A DNA stretch of 11,249 bases, from positions 1 through 11,249 of the forward strand of contig JALLBK010001073.1 of the NCBI GenBank assembly GCA_036940085.1. The letters run 5' to 3'. Of the stretch, positions 1 to 6,041 are shown in pieces. The stretch comes from Discostella pseudostelligera (lineage: Eukaryota > Bacillariophyta > Thalassiosirophyceae > Thalassiosirales > Thalassiosiraceae). The notes under the pieces are model-generated. The model made no database searches. It worked only from the letters and a program-made list of their open reading frames with translations, and was not told the DNA's origin. The translations under genes and the position numbers were made by a program. Position 1 is the first letter of the stretch, and every line of letters starts with the position of its first letter.

Positions 1-1284
1 AGCCATAAATTAACTCGGAAAGCTTTATCTTCATCGATTAATTGTTGTTCAATACACTTTGCTACCTGTAGTCGTGGACAGTTGAATTTCGTACCTGCCG
101 CAGATTGGGATGGGAGTGGAGGCATCAATATTCGGAATGGTAAGTGTTGTATTACAGGGAAGCCGATGTGAAACCCTGAACCCTGAATGCATTGCTAACC
201 TCTCCACCACACTGTTGTCTTTCATTCTTCAGGAGCCACAACAGTTACCGTATCGATCAACGCGACCAATGGAACGGATGCGATATACAATGCCATGGCC
301 GACGAATTGATTGCACAATTTGGTGTCTTTCACCCCAATGAGCTGGTGGATGAGCTTTTGTTTTTCATGCCCACTGATGCTCTAGGGTATGCATTCTTGA
401 GCGCAAATTCTCATCAATCGTTTTACAATATCAGTGGATGGTATGTTTCTCTCTTATCCCTGCCTGCCTGCCTGCCTGCCTGCCTGTATATCTTCTATAC
501 TACTTACCACTCAACATGGTCTATTTCCTATTTCAAACAAACCAGGTTCGATCCCCATCACACCATGCACGAGGTCAGTCATTCCCTGGGTATGGGCCAT
601 AGCGGTGAAGGAGACTCCTATGGCAACGAATCCTGCATCATGGGAAAAGGCTTAAACAACGATATAAATTTCGGCGCACCGATTTGTTTCAATGGTGCAA
701 AATCCTGGCAGTTGGGGTGGTTTGCTCCTCGCAATCACATCTTCAGTGCTAGAGAAGATCGTGAATGGAGTGGACAGCTCATTGGTACTGTCGATTATTC
801 CAATGGGAATGACCTTTTATCTACAGTCATACTCAAATTGAATTCTCCCTCACCCACTGACTACTATGTCATGTTCAACCGAATAAAGGAGGGCACTGTC
901 GAAAGTGAGAATTTGGTGATGGTCAGCAGTGCTCCCAATGAAAACGTTGGAAGTACGCAAAGTATGTTAGTCGCAAAGTTGGGTTCCGGTCAATCTGCCA
1001 TTTTGCCGGTTTATGTCAATTTGGATGCTGTGGAATTGACGTTGAACGAGATCAATCTAAATGTCGATCCAGCCTATGCCGATGTTACCATCCAAATGAA
1101 GTGTCATTCCGACTGCGGGGCTACGTTGGAAACGTGGACTGGAATTGAAGGCAGTACTATTGTCGATCTTCTCGACGATACCAACAATTTAGCCAATCTA
1201 CCTATTTCGACAGAAATTCTAGGTCAATTGTTTGAGGCTCCAACCAACAGGGGTGATTATTATGGCAGTCGAATGAAGGGATAG
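1..1284 (+). CDS. M11 gametolysin-like zinc metallopeptidase, 5' partial, up to the first in-frame stop
   Basis: Reads open from base 1, so the start and signal peptide lie upstream of the window. Exons 1-139, 233-440 and 546-1284 (TAG at 1282-1284) give 361 codons; the introns are GT-AG and their removal keeps one frame. Exon 1 carries a Cys-containing stretch ending GQLNFVPA, typical of M11 peptidases. The zinc-binding motif HEVSHSLGMGH (HExxHxxGxxH) is at 568-600, with its first codon 22 nt after the second splice junction. The following ESCIMG is the expected metzincin Met-turn, and SWQLGW is another family-like stretch. Family knowledge: gametolysins are secreted endopeptidases acting on cell-wall or extracellular-matrix proteins. 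The last part enters a PA14 domain (GATLETWTGI, from about 1117) that the TAG cuts; the homology continues in frame for another kilobase. The gene may therefore be decayed, or the stop may be a sequencing error. The family assignment is firm; whether it is functional is not. Confidence 0.85.
140..232 (+). other. Intron 1 of the M11 peptidase gene
   Basis: Donor GTAAGT at 140, acceptor TTCTTCAG ending at 232, 93 nt. It splits a Gly codon (G|GA) and joins INIRNG to ATTVTVSINATNGT. Unspliced, the frame meets TGA at 169, so splicing is needed. Confidence 0.85.
441..545 (+). other. Intron 2 of the M11 peptidase gene, frame-neutral, with a CCTG microsatellite
   Basis: Donor GTATGT at 441, acceptor ACCAG ending at 545, 105 nt. 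Splicing (TG|G) joins ISGW to FDPHHTMHEVSH, just before the zinc motif. The intron is exactly 35 codons long and open in frame, so retention would not break the protein. A run of about six CTGC units lies at roughly 459-485. Confidence 0.8.
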
Positions 1285-1491
1285 TTGGTGCCTCCGGTAA
1301 CTGGAGACTATGAATTCTGGATTGCGTTGGATGATGAAGGAGAGCTTTGGTTGAGTGCCAACGATGAGCCAGCGAATAGGGCCCAGATATGCAAACAGCC
1401 TATGTTTTCTGGTCCTAATGGCTGGGATGATTACCCCGAGCAGAAGTCACAGCTTATTTCCCTGGTGGCTGGGAAGGCTTATTACTTTGAG

Positions 1492-1604
1492 GTGAGAATA
1501 TATTATGTGATTCGAGACAGCCGTATCTCTGATCCATTGATTGCATCCATATCATAAACACATCATGTTCCTCCTACAATTCAACCATCTCTCAATCTCA
1601 CTAG
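1492..1604 (+). other. Intron within PA14 domain 1
   Basis: Donor GTGAGA after TTTGAG, acceptor CTCACTAG, 113 nt, phase 0. It joins YYFE to ALMKDGDG. Its sequence resembles the intron at 2094-2210 in the second repeat (both contain ATTCGAGAC and CCGTATCTCTGATC). Confidence 0.85.
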
Positions 1605-1697
1605 GCCCTAATGAAGGATGGTGACGGCAGTGACAATCTTGCCATCGCTTGGCAATATCCAGGTCAGGCTAGGACGACCATCCCTGCCAAGTTTTCG

Positions 1698-1700
1698 TGA
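1698..1700 (+). other. In-frame TGA at the end of PA14 domain 1
   Basis: After the intron ending at 1604 the frame reads IPAKFS and then TGA, where the end of the second repeat reads IPAMYSR. A CGA to TGA change would explain it. It overlaps a donor-like GTGAGT at 1697, but no nearby AG gives a frame-preserving intron. Confidence 0.75.
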
Positions 1701-2093
1701 GTGTCCAATCCGCTTAAGATTGGAGCCGTGTTGGAAACGTGGACTGGAATTTCTGGGTACAACATTGAAGAGCTCGTGAGCAGTACCAACAATTTTACTG
1801 TTGCGCCAAGCAAAACAGAAGTGTTGAATTCGATCTTGGAAGCACCATCGAACGTGGATGACAATTATGGTAGTCGTATGAAAGGGTGGCTAGTGCCTCC
1901 GGTAACGGGAAATTATGAGTTTTGGATTACCTCCGATGATGAAGGAGAGTTCTGGTTGAGCGTCAACGATGATCCGGCAAATGTGGTCAAGACATGCTTC
2001 TCCCCATGGGCGTCGCCTGGTTGGTGGGATAGAGTTCCTGATCAGAAGTCGAGTCCTATTTATCTTGTGGCTGGTCAGGCTGTTTACTACGAG

Positions 2094-2210
2094 GTGAGAT
2101 AATATTTTGAGATTCGAGACTGCCGTATCTCTGATCATTGATTGATGGCATCCATATCTTTAACAATATCATGGTCTTCTTCCTGTTCTTCCATCTCCCT
2201 ATCTCACTAG
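2094..2210 (+). other. Intron within PA14 domain 2
   Basis: Donor GTGAGA after TACGAG, acceptor ATCTCACTAG, 117 nt, phase 0. It joins YYE to ALMKEGDGGDNLAI. It is at the same domain position as the intron at 1492-1604 and related in sequence, so the repeat was duplicated with its intron. Confidence 0.85.
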
Positions 2211-2321
2211 GCCTTAATGAAGGAGGGTGATGGAGGAGACAATCTTGCAATTGGTTGGCAGTATCCCGGCCAGACATTGGAGGTCATTCCTGCAATGTAT
2301 TCACGTCCTTACAAACCTTGA

Positions 2322-2806
2322 AAAGTGAAGCTTGATCGTTTACATCCTGTGTACTATTACTTGTCAGAAGTGGTTGATTGACTTAAGTGTGTGTTATGTA
2401 TTATCATTGATGTAGTAGTGCTGCGGGTATTATGAAGGGAATGATTTTAGGTAGCTCTCAACCTAACCATATTGTAATAATTTCAGAGTACCCCATGGAT
2501 GCTTACAGTCATGTCAATCTTATTGACGAAATGCAAAATGAGGGCTCTCTGCTTACAACGACACTCTTTCCACAGGGCCCTCACAATCTGAATAGATCTG
2601 AATACGGCGGTAGGGAAACATTTAATGAAGCAAGCTTGCGTTTGCATTCCGCGCTAAAATACCATTCGTTCGACGATGAGAAGTGGGCACACTGGGCATG
2701 CGAGTAGAAGATAACAATGCATGGTTTCATATTTATTGGTGGCTCCTGACATTGACCCTTGGCTTTGGGATCGTCGGATATAATATTGTTGCACTTAATA
2801 CGATCA
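2322..2806. other. Intergenic region between convergent genes
   Basis: It lies between the stop of the M11/PA14 gene (plus) and the stop of the methyltransferase-like gene (minus), so it should hold both 3' ends. I see no tRNA, clear terminator or repeat. One 91-codon plus-strand ORF is listed separately. Confidence 0.6.
2432..2707 (+). CDS. Possible small ORF or degraded gene fragment, function unknown
   Basis: A 91-codon ATG-to-TAG ORF lies in the convergent intergenic space on the same strand as the M11/PA14 gene. The predicted peptide is hydrophilic, with a mixed composition unlike the low-complexity shadow frames nearby. It contains ISEYPMDAYSHVNLIDEM, FPQGPHNLNRSEYGGRETF and near the end DDEKWAHWACE. 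It has no signal peptide, membrane segment or motif I recognise. It could be a short gene, an exon of a gene not otherwise visible, the remnant of a neighbour, or chance. No splice signals clearly connect it to the upstream gene. Confidence 0.25.
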   Translation: MKGMILGSSQPNHIVIISEYPMDAYSHVNLIDEMQNEGSLLTTTLFPQGPHNLNRSEYGGRETFNEASLRLHSALKYHSFDDEKWAHWACE

Positions 2807-5357
2807 TCAGCTCAAAAATGGCAACCGAAAGCCTTTACTCTTGTCCTCAAACTCCTCCATCTTTCCCGTACGCGGATTGAAGATTACCGAGCGGTTCTCC
2901 CTCGCGGCAATGACCTGTTCCTGAATCTTCTCTCTCCTCTCCTGTACGCGCTTTTCTTCCGCCTCGCGTTCCTCCTGAAAAGATTTCAACTCCCGCTTAG
3001 CTTCATCCTTATAGCTCTTGCGTTTCGTCAAAATGAACTCCAAATCGACGTCACTCATCGCTCCAAGCCACGTTGCGAACTGCTCTCGTGTACTACGTCC
3101 GGGCTTGAGTATCTCGGCAGCAAGCAATTCACTACCCAACAGTTGGACATCGCCCTCCTTCATACTTGGACACTTCGATCGTATCACTGCAAAAGTCGGC
3201 TCCAATCCTGATACAAATGCTGCCAACGCCTCGTCCTGGGCCACATCACCGGTACCAAATCGCGGAACAATGTACGCAAGCAAGTTCACCTTATCCTCGG
3301 GTGTCATAGCTGCCGTGAGCTTGCCGACGGGCGCCCAAAAATCCTTGGATGGTTTGCGCAACCCCAACCCCATCTTCATGTTATTGATCTGTACATCATT
3401 CCCCTCGAAGGATGGATCTCCGACCAAGTCCGCGGCCAATTGAGCCTGCATACTGAATGTGAATGCGAATTGATCCATCTTTATGAGGCTGGCGTAGATA
3501 TTGGGAAGTGAATTCAAGTGGTTCACCATACGTTCCTTGTCCTCCGACGAGTCGAGCTTGTCATATGCACGTGCCAAGCGAGGAGCGACGAGCTTCTTAT
3601 CCCTATCCTCGAGTGTAGGCATCATCCACAGACGCGATTTGATATACCCCTCCACATCCTCCTCATCAACCTTGTCGGCCATCTTTTGCTTTCGAGCTTG
3701 GACGAGATAAGCCCCCGGTGGTGGTTTGGAAGAATCGGCACCATCTTCCCCACCAACCTTCAATTTCGCCATAATGTCCGCGGCCATTCCACTACCCTCA
3801 TCCTTCTTGGCATCGTCAGGACTAATATCAAATCCTTTCAGACCTTCCCATCCCTCACCGGCACTGAATTGAAAGAACGATCCACATACCCACATGTGTT
3901 GGTCGTCGGTCATGTCACGCCATTGTTTGGTGAATGCCTCATCGAACTTTGTAGCGTAGGCATCCTTGGAGAGGAAGGGTACCATCATGATTCCACCTGG
4001 TTTGAGTAATCGCCACGCCGTTCTATGTTGTTAAATATATCGGAATGTGGGTTTGGAAAATGTTGTTGTTGCCGATGAGATGAGGAGAGATTGGAAAACA
4101 AGAAGATGATGAGACGATCAAAAATCAATGATGATCAATGATCGAGAGGCAGGCAACAGCACACTGCAACACATGTTCCGACAACTCACTTGAACACTTC
4201 TCGTGGAGAAACCAAAAAATCAATTGTATTCGCCATGATAATTGCATCAAATCCTTTTTCTTCATCTTCTCCATTCTTCATCTGCAACGTACGCATCAAT
4301 TCCTCTTCCCCTCGCAAGCCAACATCGTCCACAACATCATTCAAATCCAATACCATACTCGAAGTCAAACTTGGATTCAAATCCATTTGTTCTTGTATGG
4401 CACCAACTCCCACATGTTGTTTTAGTTGGAGATTGGATGGTAAATAGGATTGATCGGCGGCACCGAATTCAAGAATGGACATGCTATTGGTGAGGTAGAA
4501 GGAGTAATGACTTTTCATCAGAAGAAATGCGACGAGAGCGAGGGAGAGTGAAAAAGAGAAGACATAGAAGTGTGTGTGCATGAGAGAGAGTGTGTCGTTT
4601 GTAAACCCCATTCAAAAAGAGGAGTACATCATCATATAACCCAAATCAACGACACGTGACTACTCACTTGGTAATCTTTTCAGCCACACGTGCATCCAAT
4701 TCCGTCAATNAACCCAAATCAACGACACGTGACTACTCACTTGGTAATCTTTTCAGCCACACGTGCATCCAATTCCGTCAATACACTCTTCTTCTCATTC
4801 CAATATTTCAAGCTGTCAAATAACGCTCCCTCATTCTCACCACCAGCAGCACTACCGTTCTCGTCCACAGCAGATCCCTTGTCTGTACTAGTCGCAAATC
4901 CACCCCCCACGGCAGCCGCACCAGTCAATATCCCCTTCATACCCGCTGCGGCATTCTCCCTACTTTTACTTCCATTAGCCACAGCCTCCAATTCAACCTT
5001 GCGTTTAAAGAAATTGGAATCATACGGCCACACCGGTGGCCATTTCCATGCATTGGATCCTACACGTAATCCAGGTGCTTCACTCTTGGATTCTTCGGGA
5101 TTGGCCATGGGGAGATTTTTACGTTCTTGATTTTCACGCATACGACGAATCATTGGGCCGATGATGAGTGGTGCCATTTGGAGTGATGATGATGATGATT
5201 TGGAGGAGGGAGGAGATAGATGAGAGTAATGATGATGATATTGCGAGGGGGCAAAGGCTGTAACGACGACATCGGTGTTGGCGGCAATGGCGAAGTAAGC
5301 CATAACAACGACGAGGGCCATTATGCGCGGCGCCGGCGGTGACGTCGATGACGCCAT
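2807..5357 (-). CDS. Plastid-targeted methyltransferase-like protein with a long helical C-terminal domain
   Basis: Three exons read right to left: 5357-4741, 4510-4190 and 4022-2807, 717 residues, with GTGAGT donors and phase-matching acceptors. The chosen start, ATG at 5357, lies upstream of a hydrophobic signal peptide (about residues 13-34) and T33-A-F-A-P37, the ASAFAP-type cleavage site of diatom plastid precursors; ATG 5321 (Met13) is an alternative. A Ser/His-rich transit segment follows. Residues 218-225, ILEFGAAD, match SAM-binding motif I; 293-305, FDAIIMANTIDFL, match motif II; and 316-329, WRLLKPGGIMMVPF, match the post-II/III region of class I methyltransferases. Residues from about 330 to 645 are an unrecognised helical region. 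Residues 646-690 are a charged coiled coil rich in K, R, E and Q. The methyl acceptor is unknown, and the domain may be catalytically inactive. An assembly duplication lies in intron 1 but does not change the protein. An upstream in-frame Met at 5570 would place a long non-signal leader first, so I reject it. Confidence 0.82.
4023..4189 (-). other. Intron 2 of the methyltransferase-like gene
   Basis: On the minus strand, donor GTGAGT at 4189 and acceptor CATAG at 4023, 167 nt. It splits a Lys codon (AA|A) and joins SPREVFK to TAWRLLKPGG, rebuilding a recognisable methyltransferase segment. Without splicing the frame hits TGA at once. Confidence 0.88.
4511..4740 (-). other. Intron 1 of the methyltransferase-like gene (contains the N-gap duplication)
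   Basis: On the minus strand, donor GTGAGT at 4740 and acceptor TGAAAAG ending at 4511 after a pyrimidine-rich tract, 230 nt. It joins ARVAEKIT to NHYSFYLTNSMSILEFG in phase. An alternative acceptor, CAATAG, is 18 nt further in and also keeps the frame. Removing the suspected assembly duplication gives about 157 nt. Confidence 0.75.
4638..4782. repeat. 72-bp exact direct duplication around a single N (assembly join)
   Basis: Bases 4638-4709 are identical to 4711-4782, and the only base between them is N at 4710. The duplicated block contains the last 42 bases of exon 1 of the minus-strand gene, its splice donor and the start of intron 1. An exact duplication touching a gap on both sides is the usual mark of two overlapping contigs scaffolded without being merged. 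Confidence 0.92.
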
Positions 5358-5617
5358 TATTCGCTTAGTTGGAGTCGTGTAGGTACTCCTAATTGATGAA
5401 ATTGAGAGTTCGACGCCACGACGACGACGTTGATAATCAGTACGAATTGATTGAGTTGTTTGAGGAGGACGAGAGAGGAGTGAAGAAGATGAGTGGAAGT
5501 TTGGAGGTTGGTGCATGCCAAGTGCAAGATGAAGCTTCAACAAAACACCACAAAAGAAGGCTGCCTCCAAAGATCGTACTGATTCCTAAATAGACTGCTT
5601 ATGGCTCCAAATCCTAG

Positions 5618-5630
5618 TTTTGGCGGGAAA
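5618..5630 (+). promoter_or_regulatory. E2F-like site TTTTGGCGGGAAA
   Basis: This matches the eukaryotic E2F/DP consensus (TTTSSCGC, or TTTGGCGGGAAA) over its full length. It lies 261 bp upstream of the chosen ATG (5357) of the minus-strand plastid protein gene. The function is inferred from the motif and position only. Confidence 0.45.
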
Positions 5631-5653
5631 GTGTTGAAGTGGAAGTGGTCTGC

Positions 5654-5676
5654 CACGTGGAAAAGGCTTCCACGTG
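5654..5676. promoter_or_regulatory. Pair of G-boxes (CACGTG) 17 bp apart
   Basis: CACGTG occurs at 5654-5659 and 5671-5676, both within CCACGTG contexts, about 300-320 bp upstream of the minus-strand gene at 5357. CACGTG is the core bound by bZIP and bHLH factors in many eukaryotes. Spacing of roughly 1.5 helical turns makes joint binding possible but is not evidence of it. Confidence 0.35.
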
Positions 5677-5771
5677 TAGAGGTGACGAAGCACATCGAGT
5701 GGTTGGGCAATATGATGGCTCAGATGATGTAGGTGACGGTAGCGATAGAAAAGAATGTAAGATAGATAGTA

Positions 5772-5790
5772 GTATCTCTAGAGGAGATAC
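5772..5790. other. Short perfect inverted repeat (7-bp stem, 5-nt loop)
   Basis: GTATCTC, then TAGAG, then GAGATAC form a perfect 7-bp stem; the centre also contains the palindrome CTCTAGAG. It has no T-tract, so it is not terminator-like. No role can be assigned. Confidence 0.5.
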
Positions 5791-6041
5791 AGCAATAGGT
5801 CCACATCAACAAAGAACTGAGTCAACCACAAAGCCGAACGCAGCAACTATGATTTTACGATGCAACAAAACAGTTCAACAATCAATTCACTAGAAACGTT
5901 GAGCGTGCTGAGCAGTTAATTGCAGAGATGATCAAGAAGTAGAAGCAAACAAAGAATGGTAGCCACGTGTACTAGTGTAATGCTATTACATCGCCTTTTT
6001 TCAATGCAGTAGTATCTTCACTTACTACACTGACTACTACT

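Larger units (their letters stand above)
1117..2304 (+). repeat. Tandem intron-containing PA14 repeat, two copies
   Basis: Copy 1 is about 1117-1697 and copy 2 about 1722-2303. TTGGAAACGTGGACTGGAATT recurs at an offset of 605 (1126 and 1731), and the intron acceptors are 606 apart (1604 and 2210). The copies match in protein, in intron position and partly in intron sequence, but differ at many bases, so the duplication is neither very recent nor an assembly error. Confidence 0.85.
1285..2321 (+). pseudogene. Continuation of the M11 gene: rest of PA14 domain 1 and all of PA14 domain 2, beyond in-frame stops
   Basis: Coding homology continues in the upstream frame past TAG 1282. Exons 1285-1491, 1605-2093 and 2211-2321 join through two GT-AG introns and end at TGA 2319-2321. 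Both repeats share the order LETWTGI, EAP.N, YGSRMKG, LVPPVTG.YEFWI, DDEGE.WLS, DQKS or EQKS, LVAG and YY.E, then across the intron ALMK.GDG, NLAI.WQYPGQ. This is the PA14/GLEYA-type beta-sandwich, a carbohydrate-binding or adhesion fold (established for the family). Inside it a second in-frame stop, TGA at 1698-1700, follows KFS where repeat 2 reads YSR. No ATG-initiated start rescues the second part cleanly, since the longest ORF there begins at a GTG. Joined, the window would encode 630 positions including the two stops. It could be a true pseudogene, sequencing error, or (less likely) readthrough. It is not an independent gene. Confidence 0.7.
5358..6041. other. Intergenic/promoter region between the methyltransferase-like gene and SAM50
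   Basis: It holds the upstream region of the minus-strand gene starting at 5357 and the 3' flank of SAM50. Contents: a TTTTGGCGGGAAA site, CACGTG boxes at 5654, 5671 and 5964, and a small perfect hairpin at 5772-5790. An 84-codon plus-strand frame at 5639-5893 begins with GTG and has no recognisable content. A 29-codon open stretch at about 5850-5940 in another frame encodes RNVERAEQLIAEMIKK, but nothing supports it as an exon. Confidence 0.6.

Noticed and set aside
1697..1718. GTGAGT...CTTAAG as a tiny intron that would remove the TGA at 1698
   Set aside because: It would be only 22 nt and would shift the reading frame out of the second PA14 domain; no nearby AG gives a frame-preserving alternative.
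4690..5130. Plus-strand ORF running through the N
   Set aside because: It is the antisense shadow of exon 1 of the minus-strand gene and includes the ambiguous base and the artefactual duplication.
4737..5570. Start of the methyltransferase-like gene at the upstream ATG 5570
   Set aside because: It would put about 70 non-signal residues ahead of the hydrophobic signal peptide and TAFAP motif, which must be near the N-terminus for plastid import.
5639..5893. 84-codon plus-strand frame in the intergenic region
   Set aside because: It begins with GTG, contains no recognisable motif, and overlaps probable regulatory sites; there is no splice or homology support.
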